A DNA stretch of 64,000 nucleotides from Saccharum officinarum (Eukaryota; Streptophyta; Magnoliopsida; Poales; Poaceae), in NCBI GenBank assembly GCA_020631735.1, contig CM036221.1, positions 11,637,381-11,701,380 on the forward strand, read 5' to 3'. The first letter of the stretch is position 1. Every line of letters begins with the position of its first letter. A model generated the notes under the pieces. The model was not told the DNA's origin. It saw only the letters and a list, made by a program, of their open reading frames with translations, and did no database searches. Below are positions 16,766 through 28,740 of this stretch, piece after piece. Made by a program: the position numbers and the translations under genes.

Positions 16766-16997
16766 TGCCTTGTTTAGTTCGCAAATTTTTTTGGAAAATG
16801 GTATTGTAGCACTTTCGTTGTTATTTGACAATTAGTGTCCAATCATGGTCTAATTAGGCTTAAAAGATTCGTCTCGTGAATTTCGTCTAAACTGTGTAAT
16901 TAGTTTTATTTTTTATCTATATTTAATATTTCATACATGCATCCAAAGATTCGATGTGACGGAAAATTTTGCAAAATTTTGGGAACTAAACAGGCCC
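16766..16997. mobile_element. Tourist-like MITE, family copy 2
   Basis: Left GTGCCTTGTTTAGTTC, right GGGAACTAAACAGGCCC. Internal signature TAGGCTTAAAAGATTCGTCT and the phrase ATTCGATGTGACGG near the right end. Confidence 0.8.
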
Positions 16998-17134
16998 TGG
17001 CTTTTCCTCTCGGGCCTCGTCCTATCCGTCTGCGCGTGAGTGTGACTGGTTTTGATAAGGCAGGTGTATGTGTAGAATTGAGATGATGCTTGAGCATTTA
17101 ATGATGCTTGTCGCAGCACAAAACTTGAATCATT

Positions 17135-17377
17135 GGGCCGGTTTAGTTGCAAATTTTTTTGTAAAACACACTGTAGCACGTTTCGTTGTTATTTGGTAAT
17201 TAGTGTCCAATCATGGTCTAATTAGGCTTAAAAGATTCGTCTCGTCCATTTCGTCTAAACTATGTAATTAGTTTTATTTTTTTATCTATATTTAATGTTT
17301 CATGCATGTGTCCAAAGATTCGATGTGACGGAGAATCTGAAAAATTTTGCAAAATTTTCTGGGAACTAAACAGAGCC
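17135..17377. mobile_element. Tourist-like MITE, family copy 3
   Basis: Left GGGCCGGTTTAGTTGC, right GGGAACTAAACAGAGCC, with the same internal signature TAGGCTTAAAAGATTCGTCT. Confidence 0.8.
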
Positions 17378-17563
17378 ATGGTTATACTAGCCTTTCTTCT
17401 CTCCCTCCTTGGTATGCACGCCCAAATTTTCGATGGGAACGAGGGAGTACTTATGTATCCTTTAGGGGGAAAACATCCATTTTGGTGAGAGGCTCGGACA
17501 ATAAAATAGCCTGGAGGCACTGTGTAGCAGGGGTCCAGCTTCGCTTCCCTTGCAAGTTGCAAC

Positions 17564-17815
17564 GGGTCTGATTAGTTCGTGAAAATTTTTGCAAAAAAAT
17601 CACTATGATAGACAGTAGCATTTCCGTTGTTATTTGGTAATTAGTGTCTAATCTTGAACTAACTAGGCTTAAAAGATTCGTCTCGTGATTTACAGCTAAA
17701 CTGTATAATTAGTTTTATTTTTTATCTACATTTAATACTTTATACATGTGTCCAAAAATTGATGTGACAGGGAATCTGAAAATTTTTGAGAATTTTTTTT
17801 TTGGAAAACAGGCCC
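17564..17815. mobile_element. Tourist-like MITE, family copy 4, decayed ends
   Basis: Left GGGTCTGATTAGTTCGTG, right TTGGAAAACAGGCCC. The core is clearly the same family; the right end has lost most of the inverted repeat and carries a T run. Confidence 0.7.
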
Positions 17816-18284
17816 AACGAAAGACTTGACTGGAACGAGACAGAGCGTAGGCTAGGAACTAGGCGCTAGGCCCCACGGCAATATGGGTGGGTGTGTCCCC
17901 CTGTGGTGTGGCCGTGTGCGTGTCCTGCCGCTCCATCATGCTCATGCATGCATGGCCCTGCCCAAAGTCAATGCTGAGACCTGACCTGACGGGCTAGTTT
18001 GTCATGTCCTACTCGTGTTACACTGTGTTGTCGTCGTCGTTGTCGTCTTGTCCCGTCCGCATGCACGTCCACGTCACTACCGGTAGGGCACTTTATTTTT
18101 TTTTAAAATGCAAAACAAAAGGGTTGTCGTCTGATCTGGCTTCTCCCTCAAGTCATCCCGTTGACGCACGCCGCCGCACCGCGACACTGACTAACGCGCA
18201 TACAGTACATACTGTTGTGGTACCTCTTGAGGGACAGATACGAAAGTTCGTGATATCTGTTTTCTTCGTACTGCAATGTACTCT
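17816..18284. other. Intergenic DNA between MITEs
   Basis: GC-richer than its surroundings, with a GTCGTCGTCGTTGTCGTC run at 18030. No gene is supported. Confidence 0.4.
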
Positions 18285-18527
18285 GGGTGTGTTCACTTCA
18301 CGAAAGGTGAGTGAAAAATTACTGTATCATCTTTCGTTGTTATTTGGCAAAATTTATCCAACTATAGACTAACTAGGCTTAAAAGATTCGTCTCGACATT
18401 TACAGACAAACTATGCAATTAGTTATCTTTTTTACCTATATTTAATACTCCATGCATGCGTCCAGAGATTCGATGTGATGGGTGGAAGAGGAAATATTTT
18501 GGGTTGGCACGTGAAGTAAACAAGGCC
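18285..18527. mobile_element. Tourist-like MITE, family copy 5 (GTTCACTTC subtype)
   Basis: Left GGGTGTGTTCACTTCACG, right GTGAAGTAAACAAGGCC, signature core present. It matches the 15.2-kb copy in reverse orientation better than the 16.8-kb and 17.1-kb copies. Confidence 0.8.
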
Positions 18528-18624
18528 TCTGTCTACTGTCTTGTAGAGCGACATTTTGAGTGGACCAAACAAAGGGGTTCTACTTTTTTTTTAAGAACTG
18601 GAGGGGCCAGGGGTTTTTACTTTA

Positions 18625-18857
18625 GGCTGTGTTTAGATCCGAAATATTTGGGGGAAATATTCTTGTAGCACTTTCGTTGTTATTTGACAAAATTTATCCA
18701 ACCATGAATTAATTAGGCTCAAAAGATTCATCTCGACCTTTACAGACAAACTGTACAATTAGTTATTTTTTTTATCTACATTTAATGCTCCATGCATGCG
18801 TCCAAAGATTCGATGGGACGGGTAACAGAGGAAATATTTTGGGAAGTGAACGGGGCC
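18625..18857. mobile_element. Tourist-like MITE, family copy 6, TTA target duplication
   Basis: Left GGCTGTGTTTAGATCC, right GGGAAGTGAACGGGGCC; TTA at 18622-18624 and again at 18858-18860. The clean TTA pair supports the PIF/Harbinger superfamily for this whole cluster. Confidence 0.85.
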
Positions 18858-19734
18858 TTAAATAAATATAAATGTTTGTTTGGTTGTGTTTCTTCGTCAA
18901 ACCATGCTAGTGAAATAAGCCTAGTTATTAATCCAAGCTAGCACATATGAAGTAATGTAAGATGTGTTGCCTAGTTTACTTGTAGTATCTAATTGAGATC
19001 TGGCTAACAAAATTCTTATTTGCTGGTTTCCTGGATGGTTTTGGTAGAATCACCTTATCTTTTGTGAGGGTGTTTTTTTAGCTTCATCACCTCCCTCCTC
19101 TACCACCTTCCCCTTGCACTCACCTTTGTCCTCTGCTACTCCTTCTTTACGTCTCTGGCCGGTGGAGCAGATGGTGCCAGGGGCCTCAGCCTGGCTCCGA
19201 CGACGTAATTAAGCAAATTGTTTAAAGTTTGATCAAAGTTATATGAAACGGTTAAATTTGATCAAACTTTTTTCATAAAATATTGATCAAATTTATAATG
19301 AATTAACTCGGGACTAGCTGTATAAGAACCGTATTTGTCTCCAGGATGGTGGGTGCAGTAGTATTTGTTATACTTTGTGATCGTATAAAAGGCGCACAAG
19401 TACACTGCCCGCACCAATGATTGAAGCCATTTCCCTTGCCTCGAATGCAAGTTCCAACAGTGTGCACTGATGTAGTGATGCTCATCACCAGCAGTTTCCT
19501 TTGCCTCTACTCAACCTCCGACGTCGACGTCGATCAGTCGATGCATGAATGTCTCCACTTTTGTTGGATCTTGCTAACAGAGTCCTATACTTAATTTACT
19601 CTATCTGATCACGATTTCCAACAAAGGTCGTCATTGTAAGGTCGTCTTAAATCAATGCAAATATTTTTACTTTGACGACGACCGGCGTCCGGCGATAATA
19701 TAGCTGAACATTTAGACAGGGGGTAGGGGGTCAG
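18858..19734. other. Intergenic DNA, no gene seen
   Basis: AT-rich, with a small inverted motif TTTGATCAAA near 19228 and 19257. Nothing coding is supported. Confidence 0.45.
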
Positions 19735-19736
19735 TA

Positions 19737-19996
19737 CTCTCTCCGTCCCAAATTATAAGCTATTTTAATTTTTTTAGGGTTAAAGTATCTTAAGTTTTAC
19801 TAAATTTATATAATAAAATAATAATATTTAGGATACCAAATAAGTATCATTGGATTCTTCATTATTAATTATATTTTCATAGTATACATACTTGATGTCA
19901 TAAATCTTTATAATTTTCTCTATAATCTTGGTCAAACTTGAGATGCTTTAACTTTTCTAGAAAATTGGAATAACCTATAATTTGGAATAGAGGGAG
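19737..19996. mobile_element. Stowaway-type MITE
   Basis: TA, then CTCTCTCCGTCCCAAATTAT; ends ATAATTTGGAATAGAGGGAG then TA. 260 bp with matching ends. Confidence 0.9.
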
Positions 19997-20497
19997 TACA
20001 TAGGAAGGTTGATTCCAGTAGATTTGATCATGAAAATTAAAAAGTATTTCTATAATAAATACCATATATTTTCATAGAAAATTGCTAGTCAAAGTCTAAT
20101 GACCACTGCATCGTGAATTGCCTTTCAGTGTCCTTACCAACTATACTACTTTTTTTAGAAAGTAGGAGTACCTATATATATTCGGGGGATTGGAGTATGA
20201 GATTTGCTGTTGGTTAAGTTATCTACAAGTGGATCAGAGAATTTATATACTATATAAAATCCTGGGTGCTAGCTAACCTTAGTTTTGATGATTCCCAACT
20301 AGGCGTGCTTTTCAAATCAGTAGAATATTTACATCGTCCGCGGCTTCTTGGAAAGTTCCGAGCGATCATCATCACTGTGCTCCGATTGTAGCAGTCTTAT
20401 TGGGAAGACTGCAGACTAAAGTGTAATTAACGACGAAGTTGTTTAAGACTTTGCATCCAAATGGAGGACAAGAACGAGGACATGCGTGCTTCTTTGA

Positions 20498-20808
20498 GAG
20501 CAAGGTCAATAATAGAGCCAAGTGTTTGACTATAAGCTAAGTTATAAAAGTCAAGTCATATAATAGTTGTCTTCTATTTATCTATAAAAAAGTTTTTTAT
20601 TATCATGTGGTACTATGTCTTACTTTCTCTTTTCTACTCCTTCTTACATACATTATTGTTTGGGCTCATAGATGCCTATGCCCTATGCTTCCGTGCCCAG
20701 CTTGATACTAGAATAAGAGCCAAGCTTTCTTCTCTCTCATCTCTTCTCTCCTCCACATCAGCAAAAATATTGACTAGCTTGGCTATAAGCCTATTACTGT
20801 ATCTGCTC
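20498..20808. mobile_element. Harbinger-like MITE, GAGCA..TAATA family
   Basis: Left GAGCAAGGTCAATAATAG, right CTATTACTGTATCTGCTC in reverse. It shares its end type with the MITE at 26270-26604. The 112-codon hydrophobic plus-strand frame at 20605-20943 begins inside this element and is rejected as a gene. Confidence 0.65.
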
Positions 20809-22197
20809 TTAGTTTACTATTACTGTTTGTTTATTTATCTACTAATTCTAATGAACGTCACGTTCTTGTATTCCTACGATTTTGAGGGATGCATTTGGGG
20901 AAATGCATGGTATTGGCTAGTGCGTGGTATGTGCCAGGAATAACATTTTCTTCCCGAGAGAAACTTGCTAGGGATAGCCCGTAGCGATTTCACTACTAAG
21001 CAAAGTATTTTTTTTTGAGACAACAAGATTTAGTTTATAGAAAAGAGGCAGTTTTTCCAACCGCCTCTAACCAAGATATCCTCTAGACATCAACCATTTC
21101 CGGAGATGGCCGTAATCCAGGAGAAACCCACTAGTGAATTGGATCACATGTCATGGTCTAGGTGCATTGTCGGTAACATGATCCGAAAGAAACGTACTAG
21201 TAAAGTGGGTCACAAGTCACATGATTTTTCTGCACGAAAGAGCCCTTCCTAATTCACTAATTTGTAGGAAGATACTAGACTTTTGCATTTGAAAAGAGTT
21301 TTTTTGCACTAGTGCCTTTTCTATGATTCGAAACTATGGTCTCTAGTGCGAGCTGCCCTACCACACTATACTATATAATCACTTCTAACCAAGTATAGGA
21401 TTCTATCCTTTTGTATTAGCTTATACGTACGAATCTTATATTGAATACTTCATATTTTAAATGAAAAAAGTTTCCCATGTCATATTGAGCATTACAACTT
21501 TGCTATAGGATGTGTCTCGATCTGATGTCGCTTAAGTATTTGGAAACTTTGAATTTAAAAATACGAGAACAAAAGGTATATTTGGATCCTAAACAATTTC
21601 AAATGAAAACTTGATCATATATGTTTTATATCCCGTAGAGATTTACAATTATGATTAAAGTTAGACTTTGCTTGATTTGATTTAGAAAAAGGTTGTGTTT
21701 TTTTTGTGCGATATCTATTTTCATTACGGGTGGTGCACTGCCAACTGCCTTTCTAAGGGTGGCTAGTGCCTTATTTTTAGGAACAGTCCATAACACCAAT
21801 CATAACTAAAACAACTCAGAAAGTAGCATTTCTAGGGGTGGTTTGTAACACGCCCTTGACAATAAAGGATATTTCTATGGGCGGGCGGTAACACCAGCCA
21901 CCGAAATCGATTTGCAGGGAAGGTTTATCTCTAAACAACTTTTCTAAGGGCGGTGTTTGATCTGGCCATTCTTGAAAAAGAAGAGAGAGGATGGTTCTTT
22001 AAAATTGTCTTTGTAGCGGTGTTTGTTAGTGGATTCTATTGCTGTTCTTGTTTTGGCCTTTTGTTTTTGCTTCTTTCCTTCTAATACCATTTGTACAAGG
22101 CAAACTGGCAAACCATCCTTTCGAGAAAAGGGTTTGCAATTTTTAGAGCCAGCAATTGCAGATGACTCTCTCCTAGCCTAGTAGGTCCTAGCTATCT
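20809..22197. other. Possible decayed CACTA-like DNA, no gene seen
   Basis: CACTACTAAG at 20991 resembles a CACTA terminus. From 21740 to 22020 there are repeated stem-like phrases (TTTCTAAGGGTGG, TTTCTAGGGGTGG, TTTCTAAGGGCGG) of the type seen near CACTA ends. No matching right end is found before 22198, so only a relic is proposed. Confidence 0.3.
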
Positions 22198-22674
22198 TTG
22201 TCAGAGTAATACAAACAACTGAACAAGAGAGCGAGATCAGCGTGAGGGACAAGTTGATTGATCAGACAAGAACACATTTTCTTTGGTAAATTACCTAGGA
22301 CTTCAGGCTCCGGCCTGCATGTGCATACTTTTTAACAAGTCCTCTTCCTCCTAGCTTTTGATCAAAAAACAAATCCTCCTAGCTACTGTCCTACATGATT
22401 ATTGCTGCACAATCCACTGTGATTCTTCAATTAAGTAGCTTTCACTGGAGAATGAGTTAGCTTTCATATACTAACTACTACTCTGTGGGATCGGATTTGG
22501 ATAGATGATGCTGGACTGAACTTCTATATATTCCACATTTCTTGGATGCTTTCGGCGACATTTTCCATCGGTAGTTTGCCATACTTTGGTCCGAAATTCA
22601 CCTGGAATATGCTGAACGTGCCGACTGAGTCAGCCACTCTCTCCAGGCTGGCATCCAGTGCAAATAAGCACTCC
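22198..22674. other. Left arm of the duplication unit, no gene seen
   Basis: Non-coding in both copies (second copy 44495-44971). Ends near the phrase CTCCTAGGAGACAATCTGAAAC, where the older A segment begins. Confidence 0.4.
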
Positions 22675-24406
22675 TAGGAGACAATCTGAAACGCTTGATG
22701 AAGCTGGCAACTGCAGGATGTTTGGAGGCTAGCCAGTCTTGAGATATATATAGTTGAGCGTGACCTATATATCATATCCTTTTCGAAGTACAACCAACGC
22801 CAACTAACTAAGACTACATCAACGTGAGCAACAAGCTCACCAATTTACAGCTATATGTGCAGCCTCAGACTGATGCAGATGTTGAGATAATAATTTTGAT
22901 TTATTATTTATGCAGTCATTTGGAAGGATGAAAACAATAATTAAGAGCTCCCCGTGCATGTCCCTTTCCTTTTCTCTTGTCTCTTGAAAAGGAAAGGAAA
23001 GGAAAGGAAAGCAACTCTGATGATGTTAACAGGCCCGGTGGATTTTAGTTAAGAGAGAAGAGATAGATGGAAGATGGTGATACATAGATACACACAAGCA
23101 GAAGCTGCTGCCGTGAAGGCCTCTCTCTACGACCAGACGACTTGCATTGCCCTCTCCGGTTTAGTTGCTTGTGGAAGAGGTGTAACCATATTTGTTGGCG
23201 AGTTGGATGTGATGGGCTGGGTTGCATTCTGCAGGCTATATTAGCTACATAAGCCAAATTAAACCACCACCAAACTCATCGGTGAAAGAGATGAAAGGAA
23301 CCAAAAGCAAAGCAAATGCCGCTTTCGTACGGAGATGTAAGGTCCGTACGGACGTTGAAACATGAACCATGTGGCCCTGTCCAATTTCAGTTTTTTTTTC
23401 CTAATATAAATGAATTACTGGGAGTAGATTCTTGGCTATGCAAATTATGAGGAAGCTTGCTTGTAGCTTTCTCCTAGCGTAGCCTGAATCTCTGCAGAAC
23501 ATTTCGTTTACAGATCGGTATGGCAGTTTGGCATTGAAAAATCCAGACAGCACGCAGAGTGATGAAAGAAGCATCAAAATAAATAAAGGCAGTAAAAGCT
23601 CATAATAGTTTATATACATGTTCATTCATCCAAAAGGGACCCAATCTGAAAGGTGTCCATGTAACATGCTCTAGGTAACTACTAGATCTTTCTGTCTCTG
23701 AGTGTCAATAGTTAATCTGAATCTGAAGGAAGTATTTGTCAGTTAATCTGAATCTGAAGGAAGCATACCAAGAAAAGGTGTCCATGTAACATGATGCAGG
23801 TAACTAGAGATCTCTCTGATTGTTAATTACTAATCTAAATCTGAAGGAAATAAAAGCTAGCAGTGGTACGATGTGTATGCAACAACAATCACGGTAAAGC
23901 TAAATTAAAGCATGTACTGCAGCAGGTGATCTCCCATCATTGGCAAAATGGCAAGTGGTGGATCATGGTAAGTGCTAGAGTTTTCAACCTGATCTATCTT
24001 TTCTATCGGCATGTCTACCAAAAAAGACGGGTCGGCGCAACTGGAGGGATAGATCTGCAGCAAGCCATCGGGATCAGTTGTTAATGAATTGATTAAAGGG
24101 TGATTAAGAGAGAGATGGAGTGTCAGATGTGTGTGGTTTCGGTTTGATGGGCAAACAAAGAAATCCTGTGGCTGGATGCTCTCTCGCTGTACCTCTGCTC
24201 CTTCACGTCACCTTCCGTTCTACACAGTAACTGACACCCGGCGGCCGACGATAATCTCAGGCATCTCAGGTATTCAGGTGTCTCTGCTAAAAAAAAAGGT
24301 ATTCAGGTGTCTCTATGGCCTATACTGTGTTTCACGGCCCTCTCACATAGGGCACCTTAATTTGGTTTTAGGAACCTCACCTTTATTTTTTTCACACTTT
24401 GTTGGA

Positions 24407-24814
24407 TTTTTTTTTTTGAAAACCTAGCAGGAGCTCTGCCTCTCAATAAAAAAGGAAAGAAGTTCTATGTACAGGAAAGCTCGGAAGTCCGGCTAGCCCT
24501 ACAGGCTATAGGGCACACACATAAAATAGGAAACACCTAGCTCCTACCCCTCTTGGGTTATACGGTGGAGGCTAATTAAGTTAGGTTGTAAAGTACCCTA
24601 AAACACGTATCAATGTCCTTCTTGGATTTCAAGGCCACTTGTCGAGCATCCATGGCCGCGTCTTGAAAAATCCTTTTGTTTCTTTTCTTCTATATGTTCC
24701 ACATCGTGTATATCACCACCCCGTTGAAGTGTCATCGTCGCTCACTTGGGACTTTGGTTACCACTTGTTCCCACCATGTTCTTATCTCTTGGTTGGGTCT
24801 GATGCCAGATTTAG
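24407..24814 (-). mobile_element. 5'-truncated LINE remnant with 15-bp target duplication (A, copy 1)
   Basis: TCACACTTTGTTGGA occurs at 24392-24406 and again at 24815-24829, directly flanking the element. On the minus strand it ends in an A run (plus-strand T run at 24407-24417) after the typical LINE tail GGCAGAGCTCCTGCTAGG. Its upstream part encodes the degenerate C-terminal region of a plant LINE reverse transcriptase, seen better in the B copies (WWEQ..TKVPRERRRHFNEV). It is non-functional. Confidence 0.85.
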
Positions 24815-24956
24815 TCACACTTTGTTGGACAGTAACAGTACTCGTAGACTAGTTGCCTGCTATGAGGAAAACACTAGCTTTTTATGAACACCACGATTAG
24901 TATGACCAAGGCTAACTTGATGACATGCACAAGCGTCGTCTTTGAATTGTAGTCGT

Positions 24957-25440
24957 TCACCACGTCCATAGAATGTAGTCGTTCACCACGTCTATAGAAT
25001 GTAGAACATCTTTTTGTCCCAACTCCAAACCCTCTAATTTTTCCGAAGCTTCCTTCCCGAACCCTGGCTTCTTTGGGAACTCACTCAAGAGGTTGGCATA
25101 ATAGCCGGAGAAACCTAAATCTGTTGGGTCTTGAACCTCATACTTGAAAACGGAACCACTCCCCAACCCCGTTCGAGAATGCAGACAGGTACAAATTATC
25201 ACTGCAGAAGGCCAACTGCGTACGCTTAATTCCACGTCCGTAAAGAATGGGAACGAACCAAAATTCAGGAGATCCATAGTTGTTGTGGTTTGAGTATTGG
25301 ATTTTTTGAGCCGTCCGCTACATTGTACTCCTGGTCGTGGTTCTCTTCAATCTTTTACTGCACCGGCTCAAACATGGACATGAACTTGATCTTTTGTATA
25401 TAAACCGTCATTCCATCTGGGGCTAAACCTGCCAAAATGT
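24957..25440 (-). pseudogene. Unidentified coding-like fragment (A, copy 1)
   Basis: The minus-strand frame contains DLGFSGYYANLLSEFPKKPG followed by FGKEA. The same peptide with few changes is found in the B segments. I do not recognise a family. Relative to B, this frame is disrupted upstream. It may be a remnant of a gene or transposon ORF that predates the A/B duplication. Confidence 0.35.
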
Positions 25441-25934
25441 GCAATGATCAACTAAAGCAAAGGATAATATAATGCCAAATCTAGGTAGCACAGATAAACT
25501 TTCTTATATATACTAAAAAGTATGGCTATGTCTCTCTTCTGAAAAGACCAACTTATTTGGGTTCCTATGAGGTGGCACCAATATCAAAAATACGAAAAAA
25601 TGAAAATACGTCCTATAACAATTAGTCGGTGACTTCTCATACCGTTATGATAGCCGTTGCCGTGTTGCGGCGTTGGTGGCACTATAGCGGCCCCTAAGCT
25701 AGTAGTGTTTTCCGAGAATGGAGTACTTAGTTTATAGGGCAGAACCAAACACTCAAAAAAGTTGCACGTACCTTGAGCTAAACAGCAAACTATTAAGACG
25801 TTCATTTGGTCCTTCCTTCATCCTACAGCGGCACACCGAGTTCTGTTTTTTTACACTTAAGAACTTCTGCTCATTTCCAAACAACCTTTCCAAACAACCT
25901 TTAATGGAGAAAATCCACTTGTTCACTCTCGCGA

Positions 25935-26215
25935 TTGCTTAAATTTGGTGGCCTCCAATGTCTCAAGATAAACCACTAAGCTTGGATACAAAAGATCTTC
26001 AACAACACCATGGGTGCATAGCTACTGAACTGGAAACAGTTTGCCTACTACTTGTATTGCAAACATCTTCGCATACAAATACATACATTATATATTCAGC
26101 CTTGGTAATGCATTTTCAATCCAACATGTAGTAGCTGTGCCATTTATCATGCCATTGCTATGAGCAGCTAGTGAGCAGTGTCATGCATTTCATCCTAGTT
26201 CCAATGACAACACGT
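25935..26215 (+). repeat. Module M repeat
   Basis: Ordered phrases: TTTGGTGGCCTCCAATGTCT, CAAGATAAACCACTAAG, TTTTCAATCCAACATGTAG, TCATGCATTTCATCCTAG. Same module as listed at 1555. Confidence 0.75.
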
Positions 26216-26269
26216 GCAGATACAGGAAAACCAGTAAATGTTTCTACGGTGAAATTTAGAAAGCCATAA

Positions 26270-26604
26270 GAGCAGGTATAATAATCGGCCTTTAGCCGGC
26301 GAGAAGAATCCACGTCATTGAAAAACCAGCCACGTAAAGAGAGAGAACGTGGAGCGGGCGGTAAACTCCTCGCCGACTGCAGCACAAAGTACGAGGAAAA
26401 AACGTCTTCTTCCAGCCGGTTGCAAGCGAGAAGCTGACGTTTCTTTTCAGCTTCACTTTACTACTGGATCCTATGCACATGTGATCAATAAATGCTACAG
26501 CCAGTCAATTAGCTAAGCTATAATACTAGTGAGCTGAATGGCTGGCGGTAGATAACGTGGCATCGGCTTACAGCCTTCAGCCGGCTAAATCATTAGCCTT
26601 GCTC
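26270..26604. mobile_element. Harbinger-like MITE with TAA duplication, absent from copy 2
   Basis: Starts GAGCAGGTATAATAATCGGC and ends AAATCATTAGCCTTGCTC. TAA flanks it at 26267-26269 and 26605-26607. Copy 2 has the uninterrupted site GCCATAACAGGAAG with a single TAA at 48543-48545. 335 bp, non-coding. Confidence 0.9.
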
Positions 26605-26607
26605 TAA

Positions 26608-27629
26608 CAGGAAGACTAGTGAATCAAATCAATGTAAGCCTGTACGGAGAAAGAACATGGGCCGAGCAAGCAAGGACCGTCAGATAGATGCTATTGCCGG
26701 CTTGCTGCATTCCTAGGCACTGCCGTAGTCTCTTGTGCAGTTGTGCTTGTGTGAACCGCAGTTTTTTTTTTGAAAAATTGGGAACAACATGCAGTTATCG
26801 ATCCCGCCGTAGAATGACAGACTGAATCGCATCTGTTTGGAAATTGGAATGGTGCAGCAGCAGCCAGCACTCGATCCAGCAGTATACCACAAAATTAGTC
26901 ACGTATAAACCTAAGACATATCCAAGAACACAAAAGGACATCATATCTCTCTAATAGCCTGAATTGGATGCCTTGAACACAACACCAGCGGAGCATCAGG
27001 CAGGCTGGACGGAGTCAGCTTTCTCCCAGCAAACGAAAAGGTTTTGTTGCTCTGTTCGCCCTCACCGTGCGCTTGACAGTCGTGGGAAAAACTTTCACTT
27101 TGGGTCATGGTTGACGCGACTTAGTTGATTGAAGAGGTATGTGTTAATTGATGATGGAAAATCAGCCAGTTGAGCAAGCCCATCCTAAAAATTATTTTCT
27201 ATGGTCTATCGGTGTTATTACTAGCCCGTCCTAGAAATGGAGGTATTTCTAAGTATGATATCAATCGCACGTGGAAATCAATTATTAAAGACGGTTGATA
27301 CACTGACTTGTCTCTATAATATTTGCCATACAAATAAACATAATATATTCAGATGAATTCAAGGCTAAATATATATATATTTTAAGCTCTAAGTTTTTTT
27401 TAAATTAAAATTTTTGTCTCAAGAGCAGCAGCAACAATATTATACTAGCTTATAGACAAACCGTGAAAGTTGCATCCATAAATATAGTAAACTAGGCATT
27501 CACAACAGTATTTGCTTTTTCTTATTTATATTCTAGATTTTATGCTGCATGTGAAAAAGACATTTGTTTCTTCTTTGAAACATGGGAAATCTAGAGGTCA
27601 TCAACTATTTTGTTGATGACATTATGGCT
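26608..27629. other. Unit DNA, no gene seen
   Basis: Matches copy 2 at 48546-49589. The part 26620-27060 is an older paralogue of 42400-42830 and of 50440-51060. It has a MITE-like AT-rich stretch at 27186-27345 that is related to 34190-34340. Confidence 0.45.
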
Positions 27630-27767
27630 TTGCTGAATTTGGCGGTCTCCAATATATCAAGATAAAACACTGATCTTGGATACATGGAGACGGATGGATA
27701 ACAACCAGAACCATACTACGATTGCTGCCTCCATCGTCCCCTACAAGTGTACATTTATATATCCTGC
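27630..27767 (+). repeat. Module M repeat, truncated
   Basis: The module (GGCGGTCTCCAATATATCAA, then TACAAGTGTACATTTATA) breaks off at ATATCCTGCC (27767). In copy 2 the same module runs on intact past the corresponding point (49740). Confidence 0.75.
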
Positions 27768-28740
27768 CAGGGCGGAGCTACAGGGCGGACCACCCTGCAG
27801 TCCAGCCAAAGCCCATAGGAATTAGTAGGTACTGCAATCAGCGTATGTCCGCTATCAGTCTTTGGAAAGGTGAGTCGTTGTCCTAGGCTCCCAGCACCCA
27901 GCGGCCGCGCGTGCGCTCCTTGGAAGGCCCTTTGTATTCGTATTGTGAGTTGCGGCCATCCGTTTCCCTTCCCCTTCGTATTCGTCCCCACCAGTTGCAA
28001 CCATGGCCAGCCAACAGACGACCGTGCAGCGGCTGCCGGCGGTGAGAAGCGCTACAACAGCACATTCAGTCTCTCGTACGTCTCAACTCTCCAGCAAATT
28101 AGCTTGCTGGCCTTTCCCCCCTTTTTTCTTTGCTCTCCATCTCTCTCGTAGAAACTAAGCAAATAAGCCCTAAATAGAGCCAAGAGTAGGAACCATCAGC
28201 CACTATGCATTGTTAGCAGCAGCTGATATCTTCACAACAAAAATGCACAAGCGACAACGACAAGATATGCGAAATTGATTTAGGTTCTACACTTACAGGA
28301 CACTCTATTTCATTTTAATTGTAGGAGTTTTTTTTTGCAAGATTGGATTATTGGAATAATAAATTGAAATATTATACGGTTCTCTTACAAATCTATTGAA
28401 CAAGATATTTATTTACAATTAAGTAACGATGGAATAATCAATACTTTCATGGCTAATTAGTTTTAAAAAAAATACTTTCATGGCTAATAGAAGGCGCAAG
28501 CTAGCCTAAAAGAAAGAAGTGGTGTACTGTTCTTCAGCTATTATAGTTATGTAATCTACAATTATTCTACATTAAGCATGCCAGACTCGTCTATTTATGA
28601 TATTTGTATGTCCACTTTAGCTTAAATATATCGTGTTTCGTAATTTATATACTTGTGTATCAATATGTTATAGTTATGGTAGTTATTTAAAAAAAACAAT
28701 CAATATACCACCTTAGCTATAAATCCTAGCTACGCCACTG
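27768..28740. mobile_element. hAT-like element or relic, copy 1 only
   Basis: Left end CAGGGCGGAGCTACAGGG; right end CCTAGCTACGCCACTG, the inverse of CAGTGGCGTAGCTAGG. These are hAT-type CAG(G/T)GGCG ends. There is no 8-bp target duplication, because the right side abuts an inverted fragment, so it was rearranged after insertion. The interior 27870-28060 is GC-rich and may be captured genic DNA, but I do not recognise it. Confidence 0.6.

Larger units (their letters stand above)
22675..26215 (+). repeat. Older internal duplication, segment A (copy 1)
   Basis: Collinear with segment B at 29105-32645: both start at CAATCTGAAACGCTTGA and end at CATCCTAGTTCCAATGAC. A and B differ from each other much more than copy 1 differs from copy 2, so this duplication is older than the 22-kb one. 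It contains GGAAA microsatellite DNA (22988-23012) and a LINE remnant. No gene is supported. Confidence 0.85.

Noticed and set aside
20605..20943. 112-codon hydrophobic plus-strand frame resembling a membrane protein
   Set aside because: It starts inside a MITE (20498-20808) and runs out into unrelated DNA; T-rich DNA gives Leu/Phe/Tyr codons.
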